Below, one piece after another: positions 14,154 through 22,773 of a stretch of 23,331 nt of DNA. Under the pieces are notes generated by a model that saw nothing but the letters and a program-made list of their open reading frames with translations, had not been told where the DNA came from and did not search any database. A program made the position numbers and the translations under genes. Every line of letters starts with the position of its first letter. The stretch's first letter is position 1. The DNA is taken from positions 1 through 23,331 of the forward strand of contig CAKOLW010000018.1 in the NCBI GenBank assembly GCA_934096405.1. The letters run 5' to 3'. Origin of the DNA: an uncultured Bacilli bacterium (lineage in GTDB: Bacteria > Bacillota_I > Bacilli_A > RF39 > UBA660).

Positions 14154-15287
14154 CTATTTAATAACAACATAGTTCTTTACTTCTTTATCGTAGATAGTAT
14201 TATCATTAATTAAAATACCATAAATTAAACTTGCTTTTAGTTCTAATTCTAACATAGGATATTGTTGAAACTTAGTGATTATTGGTAAACTAGTTTCTTT
14301 TTTTATTTTATTTAAATAAATTTTTCCTTTTTCTGACATACCTAATACCCTTATATATTCTAGACTTTTAAATTTAGATGCATCATCTTTAGTAAATCCT
14401 ACTAATATATTAATTAATATTCTATTAATTCTATTGTAAGTAAATCTTTTTGTTTTTATATTTTCTACTAATTCATTCAAATTATTTGAAATGATTGCTG
14501 AATTAAATATTCTTTTCTCTATTCCTTCTGTTACTAAATGATAATTACATAAGTTATCTTTTTCAGATATTATTTTATATTTTAGTAATTCAAATAACTT
14601 ATTTTCATCTATCATATGTATTAATTTAGTAACATCTTTAGGGACATACTTATCAATAACAATATTGTTCTTTAGTTTTTCTCTTATGTTATTAGCACTT
14701 ATTATAGAATCATTGCTTTCTATATCAAGAAAGTTATTAGTTCTTTTAATAGAAATGGGTTTGATATTATAGTTATTCTTTATTATTTCTTTAATATAAC
14801 TTACTCCTAATAAATCATTACTATCTTTAATAGAAACATTACATAAATCTTTAATACATTTGCTTATACTAGTAGGGTAATTATAGCCCTTAGAAATATA
14901 TTCTTTAAGTTTATTATCAAAAACTCCATTATTTACTTGTACTTTGGCACATTTTTTTAACATATCTATGTCATTAGATTCACTACCGAATATAAGTGTA
15001 TCTATATTTAGTACATTTAACATTTTTAATGAAGCATAACTAAAAGTATCAGCTGATGAATTACTAAAAACAAATGGTATTTCTAAAACAATATCTATAT
15101 TATTATCTAAAGCAATTTTTGTTTTATTCCATTTATCTAATACACTTACAGCTCCTCTTTGAGTAAAATGTGTACTCACAGCAACAATAATAATGCTGTC
15201 TGGATACAACTCTTTTATCTTATTAATTTGATATAAATGCCCATTATGAAATGGATTATATTCAACTACTATTCCTATTACATTCAT
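14154..15287 (-). CDS. tmcAL: tRNA(Met) cytidine acetate ligase TmcAL (YlbM family)
   Basis: 377 residues (Bacillus YlbM has about 415). TmcAL uses acetate and ATP to make N4-acetylcytidine at the wobble position of elongator tRNA(Met) in the cytoplasm. The N-terminus carries the nucleotidyltransferase signature VEYNPFHNGH (HxGH at 14-17). The family-typical VSTHFTQRGAVSVLDKWNKT and VLEIPFVFSNSSADTFSYAS segments follow, then ISANNIREKLKN. The start is supported by GGTGAAAG upstream on the minus strand. It is a single gene with its own promoter facing away from ruvA. Confidence 0.93.
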   Translation of the reverse strand: MNVIGIVVEYNPFHNGHLYQINKIKELYPDSIIIVAVSTHFTQRGAVSVLDKWNKTKIALDNNIDIVLEIPFVFSNSSADTFSYASLKMLNVLNIDTLIFGSESNDIDMLKKCAKVQVNNGVFDNKLKEYISKGYNYPTSISKCIKDLCNVSIKDSNDLLGVSYIKEIIKNNYNIKPISIKRTNNFLDIESNDSIISANNIREKLKNNIVIDKYVPKDVTKLIHMIDENKLFELLKYKIISEKDNLCNYHLVTEGIEKRIFNSAIISNNLNELVENIKTKRFTYNRINRILINILVGFTKDDASKFKSLEYIRVLGMSEKGKIYLNKIKKETSLPIITKFQQYPMLELELKASLIYGILINDNTIYDKEVKNYVVIK

Positions 15288-15304
15288 GTTCTTTCACCAA
15301 TTAG

Positions 15305-15333
15305 ATTTTATCAAAAATAAATATATTTGTAAA
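15305..15333 (-). promoter_or_regulatory. Promoter of tmcAL
   Basis: On the minus strand, TTTACA (plus-strand 15328-15333), 17 bases, then TAAAAT (15305-15310), ending 17 bases before the ATG at 15287. Confidence 0.6.
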
Positions 15334-15347
15334 ATGAAAGTGTTCGC

Positions 15348-15376
15348 TTGTATTAAATAAATATTTGTTATAAAAT
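15348..15376 (+). promoter_or_regulatory. Promoter of ruvA
   Basis: TTGTAT (15348-15353), 17 bases, then TAAAAT (15371-15376). The SD AGGTGAAG and the ATG at 15396 follow. No LexA box could be read here. The surrounding AAATAAATAT..TGTxAxAAAATGAAA sequence occurs twice (about 15314-15339 and 15355-15380). Confidence 0.5.
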
Positions 15377-15395
15377 GAAATTAGGTGAAGATTGA

Positions 15396-15944
15396 ATGAT
15401 AGATTTTTTAGAAGGAAAAATTGCTTTAATAAATGTTGATTGTGTAACTATTTTAATAAATGGTATAGGATTTAAAATTTTTACACCTAACCCATATTCA
15501 TTTAAAGAAAATGAAGAAGTAAGAATTTATCTTTATAATCATGTTAAAGAGGATGAATATTCATTATATGGATTTAAAACTACGGAAGAAAGAGATATGT
15601 TTTTGAAACTAATTAGTGTTAAAGGTCTGGGACCTAAGGTTGGTATGACTATTTTAGCGAGTTCTACTATAGAAGGATTAGTAGACGCTATAGATAGAGA
15701 AAATATATTGTATTTACAAAAATTTCCTAAAGTAGGACAAAAATTAGCTAGACAAATTATATTGGATTTAAAAGGAAAATTAGTTAAAACTGAAGGAAAA
15801 GAAGTTGTTAATGAAGAACTTACTGAAGTATTAACTACACTTGGATATAAACCAGTAGATATTAAAAGAGTAATTAAAGATGTTGATAAGAGTTTACCAA
15901 TTGAAAGTCAAATAAAAGAAGCCTTAAAATTATTAGTTAGATAA
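15396..15944 (+). CDS. ruvA: Holliday junction DNA helicase subunit RuvA
   Basis: 182 residues, slightly shorter than the usual 190-205. RuvA binds the Holliday junction as a tetramer and loads the RuvB motor for branch migration. The OB-fold domain is at 1-65 (MIDFLEGKIALINVDCVTIL ... YGFKTTEERDMF). The helix-hairpin-helix region is VKGLGPKVGMTIL and FPKVGQKLARQIILDLKGKL, and domain III is ELTEVLTTLGYKPVDIKRVI. SD AGGTGAAG. ruvB lies downstream, but a Bro-N gene is placed between the two. Confidence 0.96.
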   Translation: MIDFLEGKIALINVDCVTILINGIGFKIFTPNPYSFKENEEVRIYLYNHVKEDEYSLYGFKTTEERDMFLKLISVKGLGPKVGMTILASSTIEGLVDAIDRENILYLQKFPKVGQKLARQIILDLKGKLVKTEGKEVVNEELTEVLTTLGYKPVDIKRVIKDVDKSLPIESQIKEALKLLVR

Positions 15945-15980
15945 TTACATATCCTTATTAATTTAATAATAGGAGGCAAA

Positions 15981-16841
15981 ATGAAAAATAAAATAGAAAC
16001 AATATCAAATTTATTTGAGGAAAAAGAAATAAGAAGTGTTTGGAATAGTGAAGAAGAGGAATATTATTTTAGTGTTGTTGATGTAATTGGTGCATTAACT
16101 GATTCTAATATTCCTAAAAGATATTGGACTGATTTAAAAAAGAAATTAATTGATGAAGGAAGTCAACTGTACGAAAATATCGTACGTTTGAAATTAAAAG
16201 CACAAGATGGAAAAATGCGTGAAACTGATGTGTTAGATATGAAAGGTATTTTTAGACTTATTGAGTCAGTGCCTAGTCCAAAAGCTGAACCTATGAAAAT
16301 GTGGTTAGCAAGTTTGGGAAAAGAAAGAATTGATGAAGTTTTTGATCCAGAAATAGCTGGTAATAGAATTATAAATTACTATCGTAATAAAGGTTATAGT
16401 GATGAATGGATTAAAAAAAGACTAACTGGAATGGTTGATAGACATAAATTGACAGAAATGTGGAAAAATAGTGGTATTGATAAACCTATAGAATTTGCGA
16501 TGTTAACTAATGAAATATATAAAGGTTGGTCTGATATGAAAGCAAGTGAATATAAGGCATATAAAGGATTAAGAAAAGAATCTTTAAGAGATAATATGTC
16601 TGATATAGAAATAGCATTAACAAATATTGGTGAAATAGCAACTAGAGATATTGCAAAAATAGAGAATCCTAAAGGTTTAGATGAAAATATGAAAGTAGCA
16701 AGAAGAGGTGGAGGAGTTGCTAAAGGAGCAAGAGATATCTATGAAAAAGAAACTAAACATTCTGCTATTTCAAGTGATAATAATTTAGATTATAAATATG
16801 TTGATGAAAAATTAATTAGTAATAAAACAACAAATAAATAA
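15981..16841 (+). CDS. Bro-N domain protein (DinD/antirepressor-like)
   Basis: 286 residues. The N-terminal ~110 form a Bro-N domain (VWNSEEEEYYFSVVDVIGAL ... RYWTDLKKKL ... LKLKAQDGKMRETDVLDMKG ... ESVPSPKAEPMKMWLASLG), a DNA-binding module of phage antirepressors and of DNA-damage-inducible protein D-like proteins. The C-terminal part (IAGNRIINYYRNKGYSDEWI ... EFAMLTNEIYKGWSDMKASE ... NMSDIEIALTNIGEIATRDI) is the usual partner region of chromosomal, non-phage members. SD AGGAGG at 15971-15976. It lies 36 bases after ruvA and 16 before ruvB, all on one strand, so it should share their transcript. A DNA-damage-linked role is inferred from context; a domesticated phage gene is the alternative. 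Confidence 0.85.
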   Translation: MKNKIETISNLFEEKEIRSVWNSEEEEYYFSVVDVIGALTDSNIPKRYWTDLKKKLIDEGSQLYENIVRLKLKAQDGKMRETDVLDMKGIFRLIESVPSPKAEPMKMWLASLGKERIDEVFDPEIAGNRIINYYRNKGYSDEWIKKRLTGMVDRHKLTEMWKNSGIDKPIEFAMLTNEIYKGWSDMKASEYKAYKGLRKESLRDNMSDIEIALTNIGEIATRDIAKIENPKGLDENMKVARRGGGVAKGARDIYEKETKHSAISSDNNLDYKYVDEKLISNKTTNK

Positions 16842-16857
16842 CAAAGGGAGTGATGAC

Positions 16858-17844
16858 ATGGAAGATATAATAAAAAGTGAATATCAAGAAGGAGATTCAT
16901 TTGAAAAAACTATAAGACCACAAAACTTTGATGAATATATTGGACAAAGCGATGTTAAAGAAAATATCAAGGTCTTTGTAAGTGCGGCTAAAATAAGAGA
17001 AACAAGTTTGGATCATGTTTTATTATATGGTCCACCAGGGCTTGGAAAAACAACTCTTTCTCATATAATTGCTAATGAACTTGGAGTTAATATTAAAACT
17101 GCTAGTGGTCCTACAATTGAAAAAAGTGGTGATTTAGCAGCTATATTAAGTACTTTGGAACCATATGATGTCTTATTTATAGATGAAATTCATAGAATAC
17201 CTAAGTATATTGAAGAAATTCTTTATAGTGCTATGGAAGATTTTAAATTAGATATTATTATAGGAAATGAAGGACAAAGTAGGAGCATTAAGATAGATTT
17301 ACCTCCATTTACTTTAGTTGGTGCTACAACACGAGCTGGAGATTTATCAAGTCCATTAAGAGATAGATTTGGTATAACTTGTAAATTAAATTATTATACA
17401 ACTGAAGAACTAGCAACTATTGTCAAGAGAAGTGCTAAAGTATTGGATTTAAAAATTGATGATGATGCAGCAGTCACAATAGCAAGACGTAGTAGAAAAA
17501 CACCTAGAATTGCTAATAGACTATTAAAAAGAGTTAGTGATTTTGCTTTAGTAAGTGGTAAAAGTGTAATTGATAAAGAAATAACAAATCAAAGTTTAGA
17601 TAGATTACATGTTGATGAATATGGACTTGACAGTGTAGATATAGAATATTTGGAGAGTTTAATAAATAAATTTAACGGAGGACCTGTAGGTATAGAATCT
17701 ATTGCTGCAAGTATTGGGGAAGAGATTACAACTATTGAAGATGTAATAGAACCTTTTCTTCTACAAGAGGGATTTATAAAAAGAACTATAAGAGGAAGAC
17801 AAGTAACTGATAAAACTTATGAATATTTGGGAATAAAAAAATAA
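16858..17844 (+). CDS. ruvB: Holliday junction DNA helicase motor RuvB
   Basis: 328 residues, normal length. RuvB is the AAA+ ring ATPase that drives branch migration with RuvA. Visible motifs: IRPQNFDEYIGQ at the start, Walker A GPPGLGKTT (Lys64), Walker B DEIHR (Asp109/Glu110), GATTRAGDLSSPLRDRFG with the arginine-finger region, sensor 2 RRSRKTPRIANRLLKR, and the C-terminal winged-helix domain (GPVGIESIAASIGEE ... EPFLLQEGFIKRTIRGRQVT). SD AAAGGGAGTGAT. A terminator overlaps the stop. Confidence 0.98.
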   Translation: MEDIIKSEYQEGDSFEKTIRPQNFDEYIGQSDVKENIKVFVSAAKIRETSLDHVLLYGPPGLGKTTLSHIIANELGVNIKTASGPTIEKSGDLAAILSTLEPYDVLFIDEIHRIPKYIEEILYSAMEDFKLDIIIGNEGQSRSIKIDLPPFTLVGATTRAGDLSSPLRDRFGITCKLNYYTTEELATIVKRSAKVLDLKIDDDAAVTIARRSRKTPRIANRLLKRVSDFALVSGKSVIDKEITNQSLDRLHVDEYGLDSVDIEYLESLINKFNGGPVGIESIAASIGEEITTIEDVIEPFLLQEGFIKRTIRGRQVTDKTYEYLGIKK

Positions 17845-17873
17845 ACAGAACTTATCTAAAAAGCTCTGTTTTT
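17843..17873. terminator. Bidirectional terminator between ruvB and the lipoprotein gene
   Basis: AAACAGA (17843-17849) pairs with TCTGTTT (17865-17871), with a further CTT/AAG pairing after one mismatch. T-rich tails exist on both strands, serving the two convergent genes. Confidence 0.8.
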
Positions 17874-18709
17874 AATTTTGTTATGTTATTTTCCATAATT
17901 GTTAAATAGTCTTGGTTTTCTTTTTTCTCATCTTCTGTCAAAGTATACATTGTTTCTATTTCTAATTCTTCTAGGCTATAGTTAGTAACTATATTAGATA
18001 TTTCTTCATTCATAGTACTTCCTGTGGGTTTGTAAATGTATTTTATATTTCCATTGGCAATTAGTTCTTTGGCTTCATTTAAATTTTTAGTATAATCTTC
18101 ACTATCACTATTAACTGATAAAACTTTAATATTATATTTTGATAAGAAGTTTAAGCTATCATCACTTACTAATATAGCATTTCTACTAGCATTTTTACCC
18201 ATCAAAGTTAGTTCAACATCTAGTTCACTTATTGCAATTTTTAAATTTTTATATTGATCTTCAATATAATTTTTTATATATACATTGTCGTCAAAATCTT
18301 CTAAATTAGTTTTTATATTTCTAGCAATCATTAATGCATTAGATGGGTCTAACCATAATTCTGAAATATCATTTTTATAGTTTAATCCCTTGGTCGCATC
18401 ACTTATTCTTAATGTTTCATTTTGATTAAGTAAGTCTACAGCTAAATCTATTTCTTTTTTACTACCTGTATAAATAAAGATATCACTATCACTATAAATA
18501 GTTTTTTGTTTATCAGTAAGTTCATAATTATTTACATCTACACCACTTGGATAAATTGTATTTATATCTCCGTATTTTCCGTATAAATAATCTGTAAAAT
18601 ATTGTATTGGGTAATATGTAGTATAAACTTTAACATCTTCTTTCCTTGTACTTAAACTACATCCGGTTAATAATAATAGACTTAGTAGTCCTAAAATAAA
18701 TTTTTTCAT
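17852..18709 (-). CDS. ZnuA/TroA-like substrate-binding lipoprotein without histidines
   Basis: 285 residues. Signal peptide with lipobox LLTGCS, so the mature protein should be lipid-anchored on the outer face of the membrane. The body follows the cluster A-I (ZnuA/TroA) plan: VYTTYYPIQYFTDYLYGKYG, then IYPSGVDVNNYELTDKQK, where metal binders have DPHxYE, then ELWLDPSNALMIARNI, where they have HxWLDP, and PTGSTMNEEISNIV near the end. Every expected histidine ligand is replaced, and the whole protein contains no His, so normal Zn/Mn binding seems lost or changed. No ABC permease or ATPase is adjacent. It starts in an ATGA overlap with yidD, with AAGGAG as SD, so the two are coupled. Confidence 0.85.
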   Translation of the reverse strand: MKKFILGLLSLLLLTGCSLSTRKEDVKVYTTYYPIQYFTDYLYGKYGDINTIYPSGVDVNNYELTDKQKTIYSDSDIFIYTGSKKEIDLAVDLLNQNETLRISDATKGLNYKNDISELWLDPSNALMIARNIKTNLEDFDDNVYIKNYIEDQYKNLKIAISELDVELTLMGKNASRNAILVSDDSLNFLSKYNIKVLSVNSDSEDYTKNLNEAKELIANGNIKYIYKPTGSTMNEEISNIVTNYSLEELEIETMYTLTEDEKKENQDYLTIMENNITKLKTELFR

Positions 18710-18927
18710 TTTTTCTCCTTTTTGGGAACCATATCCACACTAACTTTCCTAAATGGATGGCACCTTAATATTCTTTTTATTGATAAGATACTACCTTTAC
18801 AAGCACCATAAGTTTCTATAGATTCTTTTGCATATTCACTACAAGTTGGAATAAACTTACAACCATAATGACTATGTAAAGGAGTTCTTTGATATAAATT
18901 TATGAGTTTAATTAATATATTTTTCAT
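18706..18927 (-). CDS. yidD: Membrane protein insertion efficiency factor YidD
   Basis: 73 residues with the full YidD pattern: LINLYQRTPL, then CKFIPTCSEYAKESIETYGA, KGSILSIKRILRCHPF, and DMVP near the end. YidD is a small membrane-associated protein that helps YidC/Sec insert inner-membrane proteins. Here it is not next to rnpA/yidC but forms a two-gene unit with the lipoprotein gene, overlapping it by four bases. GTGATGAG upstream is the likely SD. Confidence 0.95.
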   Translation of the reverse strand: MKNILIKLINLYQRTPLHSHYGCKFIPTCSEYAKESIETYGACKGSILSIKRILRCHPFRKVSVDMVPKKEKK

Positions 18928-18941
18928 ATCTCATCACATTA

Positions 18942-18971
18942 ATTATACTAATAAGTATACCATTTTTTCAA
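18942..18971 (-). promoter_or_regulatory. Promoter of yidD
   Basis: On the minus strand, TTGAAA (plus-strand 18966-18971), 18 bases, then a perfect TATAAT (18942-18947), ending 14 bases before the ATG at 18927. Confidence 0.7.
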
Positions 18972-18977
18972 GAGTTT

Positions 18978-18986
18978 TGTTATAAT
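18978..18986 (+). promoter_or_regulatory. Extended -10 promoter of rnc
   Basis: TGTTATAAT: an extended -10 element with a perfect TATAAT and no clear -35, 15 bases before the ATG at 19002. It diverges from the yidD promoter. Confidence 0.5.
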
Positions 18987-19001
18987 TAAATAGGTGATAT
19001 A

Positions 19002-19643
19002 ATGAAAACTTTAAAAAAGTATGGAATAGACTTATCTAATAGTAATTTATTAAGTACAGCATTAACTCATACATCTTATGCTAATGAACATAATTGTGAG
19101 TCTTATGAAAGGTTAGAATTTTTAGGAGATGCAGTTCTAGAATTAGTAAGTAGTGACTACATTTATAAGAATCATAATTATGATGAAGGTTTAATGAGTA
19201 AAAATAGAAGTCTTTATGTATGTGAAAATGCTTTATATGAATATGCTAAAGACATTAATCTAAAAGATTATATTAAAGTGGGTAATGGTATAAAAGAACC
19301 TAATAAAACAGTAATCGCAGATGTATTTGAAGCAGTAATTGCAGTTATATATTTGGAACTTGGAATAGATAAAGTAACTCTTTTATTTAACAACTTAATT
19401 GTGCCTTATATAGAAAGTAATGTGGATTTTCTTATGGATTATAAAAGTACTTTACAGGAGTTAATACAAACTGAACAAAGAAGTATAGAATATAGTCTTA
19501 TTAAAGAAGGAGGACCTGCTCATAAGAAGTATTTTATAGTTGAAGTTAAAATAGATGGAATAGTATATGGTACTGGAAAAGGTAGAAATAAAAAGGAAGC
19601 AGAACAACATGCCGCTAAAGAGGCAATAAGTAAATGTGCATAA
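19002..19643 (+). CDS. rnc: Ribonuclease III
   Basis: 213 residues. It cleaves double-stranded RNA (rRNA precursors, some mRNAs) as a homodimer with Mg2+. The nuclease domain has the signature ERLEFLGDAVLEL (Glu39, Asp43) and the second acidic pair in IADVFEAVIAVIY (Asp107, Glu110), so the active site is complete. The C-terminal double-stranded RNA-binding domain is YKSTLQELIQTEQRSIEYSL through GKGRNKKEAEQHAAKEAI. SD AGGTGAT. smc begins 12 bases after its stop, the usual order in Firmicutes. Confidence 0.97.
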   Translation: MKTLKKYGIDLSNSNLLSTALTHTSYANEHNCESYERLEFLGDAVLELVSSDYIYKNHNYDEGLMSKNRSLYVCENALYEYAKDINLKDYIKVGNGIKEPNKTVIADVFEAVIAVIYLELGIDKVTLLFNNLIVPYIESNVDFLMDYKSTLQELIQTEQRSIEYSLIKEGGPAHKKYFIVEVKIDGIVYGTGKGRNKKEAEQHAAKEAISKCA

Positions 19644-19655
19644 AGGAGTATTACT

Positions 19656-22586
19656 ATGTATATAAAAGAAATTAAAATAAATGGATTTAAGAGTTTTGCT
19701 GATAAAGTAAACTTAGAATTAAATAGAAATTTTACTGGTATAGTAGGACCTAATGGAAGTGGTAAAAGTAATATAGTAGATGCTCTTAAATGGGTAATGG
19801 GTGAACAATCTGTTAAGACATTAAGAGGTAGTAATGGTATGACTGATGTTATATTTAATGGTTCTGCTTCAAGAGAAGGTTCTAGAAGTGCATCTGTTAC
19901 ATTAGTTTTAGATAATACTGATAAAACATTACCATTAGATTTTAGTGAAGTAGAAGTTAAAAGAATAGTATATAAAACTGGAGAGAATGAATACTATATA
20001 AATAAAGAAAAAGTAAGATTAAAAGATGTAAATGATTTATTTATAGATTCTTTTTCTTCTAGAGAGAGTTTAAGTATAATACCACAAGGAAAAATAAGTG
20101 AAATATTAAGTGGTAAACCTGAAGATAGAAGAGGTGTACTTGAAGATGCAGCAGGTGTATTAAAATACAAAAAAAGAAAAGAAGAAACTTTAAGAAAACT
20201 TGCTAAAACTAATGAAAATATTGAAAGAGTAAGTATGATTATAAGTGAATTAGAAACTCAAGTAGGACCTTTAAAAGAACAAAGTGAAAAGGCACTTATA
20301 TATAAAGAAACTAAAGAAAAATTAGAAAGTGTAGAAGTATCTTTAATAGCAAGTGATATAGAAAGAATTAGTATTGAAGTAAATAAGCTAAGTGATGAGA
20401 AAGAATCTTTAACTAATAGTGAAATTAAATCTAGAACTAATATAACTAAAGATAAAGTAGAATTAGAAAAATTAAATTTAGAAAGAACTAATTTAGATAA
20501 TGATATAAGTGGATGTGCTAAAGAATTACTTGTATTAACTGATAAAGTAAATGATTTAATTAGAAGAAAAGAGTTATTAGAAGAAAGAATTAAATATGAT
20601 AAAGATAATGATTTAGTAAAATCTAATGTAAGAAAATTAAAGAATGAAGAATTAGATATGAAAACTAATTTAGATAGTATTATGTTAGATTTTGAAAGTT
20701 CACATAATGATGAAGTAGAATTAACTAAGAAATTAAATAATTATAATTTAGATTATAAGAGTTTAAATACTAAGTTGAGTGTAAGTTTAAATAATGAAAG
20801 TAATTTAAAGAAACAACTATTAGAATTAAATAATAAGAAAGATATAATTAATTATAATATAGAGAATATGACTAAAGTACCTTATGCAGTTAAAGTTGTT
20901 TTAAATACTCCTAGTTTAAAGGGTATTAAATCTACTATAGGTAATATATTAAGTGTTAGTATAGAGTATTCAACTATGTTAGATGTTAGTTTGGGTGCTA
21001 GTAGTAATTTTGTTATTACTGAAACTGATAGAGATGCTAGAAATGCAATTGAATATTTAAAGAGTAAGAATGCTGGTAGGGTTACTTTCTTTCCTATGAA
21101 TTTAATTAAACCTAAAAGTATAGATAGTGAAACATTAAATTTAGTTAAAGGAATGAAAGGTTATGTAGGTATTGCATCTGACTTAGTAAGTTATGATAAA
21201 ATATATAATAATATAGTTACTAATCAACTTAGTAATATAATTGTTGTTACAGATATAGATGATGCTTTAATAATAAGTAAAAGAATTAATGCTAGATATA
21301 GAGTAGTTACTTTAACTGGTGAAATTATACATGTAGGTGGTTCTTTAACAGGTGGTTCTAAATCTAAAAATAGTGTAAACGATAAAACAGAATTAGATAA
21401 TATATTAAAAACTATTAATACTAAAGAATTGGATTTAAAGAATACAAGTGATGAAGTAGAAGAGTATAATAAAGAATTAGAAATAATTAAGAATCAAATA
21501 TATAAAACTAATTTAGATTTACTTAAAATGAAAGAAATTAATGATATTAAAGAAAGACAAATAAATGAGTTTAAATTTAAATTAAGTAAGATAAATGATG
21601 AAATAAAGGCTTTAGATACTAAGAATGAAACTAATGAGTTAGATGTACTAAATGAAGAATATGCTTATAGTTTAAAAGAAAAAGAAACTATTTTAAATAA
21701 TCAAAAGAAATTAGAAAGTAGAAGAAAACTTTTAATTGAAGAAATAGAAGAAAAAGAATTATTAGTTAAAAATAGTGAAAATAAAAACAGAAAAGAATTA
21801 GAAAGTATTAATAATTTGGAAGTTAGAATAACTAAGTTAAATGTTAATTTAGATAATTTACTTAATAGATTAAGTGAAGAATATAATATGACTTATGAAA
21901 AAGCTAGAAATAATTATGAACTTGAAATGGAAGAAAGTGTAGCTAGAAATATTATAAGTGAATATAAAAGAACTATTAAATCTTTAGGTGTTGTTAATTT
22001 ATCTAGTATAGAAGAATATGATAGAATTGGTAAAAGATATGAATTTTTAACTAATCAAAGAGATGATTTAAAACTTAGTGAAGATAATTTATTAAAGATT
22101 ATTAATGAAATGGATGATGTAATGATTGAGAAGTTCGCTACTACATTTAAGAAAGTTAATATTGAATTTGGTAAAGTATTTAAAAATTTATTTGGTGGTG
22201 GTAATGCTTCACTTGAACTAACTGACCCATCTAATATGTTAGAAACTGGTATTGAGATTATTGCAAATCCTCCCGGAAAGAAACCTGGTAGTATAACACT
22301 TTTAAGTGGTGGAGAGAAGACACTTACTGCGATAAGTTTATTGTTTGCTATTATGAATTTAAAGAATGTACCTTTTGTAATATTGGATGAAGTAGAAAGT
22401 GCATTAGATGAAGCTAATGTAGATAGATTCGGTGAATATATTGAACATTATAAAGGAAAGACTCAGTTACTTGTAATAACACATAAAAAGAAAACTATGG
22501 AATATGTTGATTTATTATATGGAATTACTATGCAAGAAAGCGGTGTTAGTAAATTAGTAAGTGTAAAATTGGAAGATATTAAATAA
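19656..22586 (+). CDS. smc: Chromosome segregation protein SMC (short form)
   Basis: 976 residues, clearly shorter than the ~1180 of Bacillus SMC. SMC dimers with ScpAB extrude DNA loops and separate sister chromosomes. The head has Walker A GPNGSGKSN (Lys37) and IIPQGKISEILSGKPEDRRG. Coiled coil covers about 170-405. The hinge is about 406-568 (KGIKSTIGNILSV ... NAGRVTFFPMNL ... GEIIHVGGSLTGGS). The second coil is about 570-800. The C-terminal head has signature LLSGGEKT (Ser884) and Walker B ILDEVES (Asp911, Glu912). All ATPase motifs are intact, so the shortening lies in the coiled-coil arms. SD AAAGGAG. ftsY, the common next gene, is absent here. Confidence 0.97.
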   Translation: MYIKEIKINGFKSFADKVNLELNRNFTGIVGPNGSGKSNIVDALKWVMGEQSVKTLRGSNGMTDVIFNGSASREGSRSASVTLVLDNTDKTLPLDFSEVEVKRIVYKTGENEYYINKEKVRLKDVNDLFIDSFSSRESLSIIPQGKISEILSGKPEDRRGVLEDAAGVLKYKKRKEETLRKLAKTNENIERVSMIISELETQVGPLKEQSEKALIYKETKEKLESVEVSLIASDIERISIEVNKLSDEKESLTNSEIKSRTNITKDKVELEKLNLERTNLDNDISGCAKELLVLTDKVNDLIRRKELLEERIKYDKDNDLVKSNVRKLKNEELDMKTNLDSIMLDFESSHNDEVELTKKLNNYNLDYKSLNTKLSVSLNNESNLKKQLLELNNKKDIINYNIENMTKVPYAVKVVLNTPSLKGIKSTIGNILSVSIEYSTMLDVSLGASSNFVITETDRDARNAIEYLKSKNAGRVTFFPMNLIKPKSIDSETLNLVKGMKGYVGIASDLVSYDKIYNNIVTNQLSNIIVVTDIDDALIISKRINARYRVVTLTGEIIHVGGSLTGGSKSKNSVNDKTELDNILKTINTKELDLKNTSDEVEEYNKELEIIKNQIYKTNLDLLKMKEINDIKERQINEFKFKLSKINDEIKALDTKNETNELDVLNEEYAYSLKEKETILNNQKKLESRRKLLIEEIEEKELLVKNSENKNRKELESINNLEVRITKLNVNLDNLLNRLSEEYNMTYEKARNNYELEMEESVARNIISEYKRTIKSLGVVNLSSIEEYDRIGKRYEFLTNQRDDLKLSEDNLLKIINEMDDVMIEKFATTFKKVNIEFGKVFKNLFGGGNASLELTDPSNMLETGIEIIANPPGKKPGSITLLSGGEKTLTAISLLFAIMNLKNVPFVILDEVESALDEANVDRFGEYIEHYKGKTQLLVITHKKKTMEYVDLLYGITMQESGVSKLVSVKLEDIK

Positions 22587-22613
22587 AATTTTAGTTAATA
22601 ATTTTAATAATTC

Positions 22614-22654
22614 AAAGTACAAAATTAAATATTTATATATGTTTTGTACTTTTT
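22614..22654. terminator. Intrinsic terminator after smc
   Basis: AAAGTACAAAA (22614-22624) pairs perfectly with TTTTGTACTTT (22642-22652) across a 17-base AT loop, with two more T after it. Confidence 0.8.
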
Positions 22655-22726
22655 ATATATACAAATAACAAATAAATTTACTTTAATTTTAAAAATTGAA
22701 TAGACAAATCTTAAATTTACAGTAGT

Positions 22727-22755
22727 TTGACAGTGAATATTAATTGTGTTAGTCT
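22727..22755 (+). promoter_or_regulatory. Promoter of the YhcG-like gene
   Basis: A consensus TTGACA (22727-22732), 17 bases, then an extended -10 TGTTAGTCT (22747-22755). The SD GGAAGGTGA and the ATG at 22774 follow. Confidence 0.6.
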
Positions 22756-22773
22756 ACTATTGGAAGGTGAAAT

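Noticed and set aside
15330..15350. LexA (DinR) box in front of ruvA
   Set aside because: GTGTTCG is present, but the partner half-site GAAC at four bases distance is not, so the operator consensus is not met.
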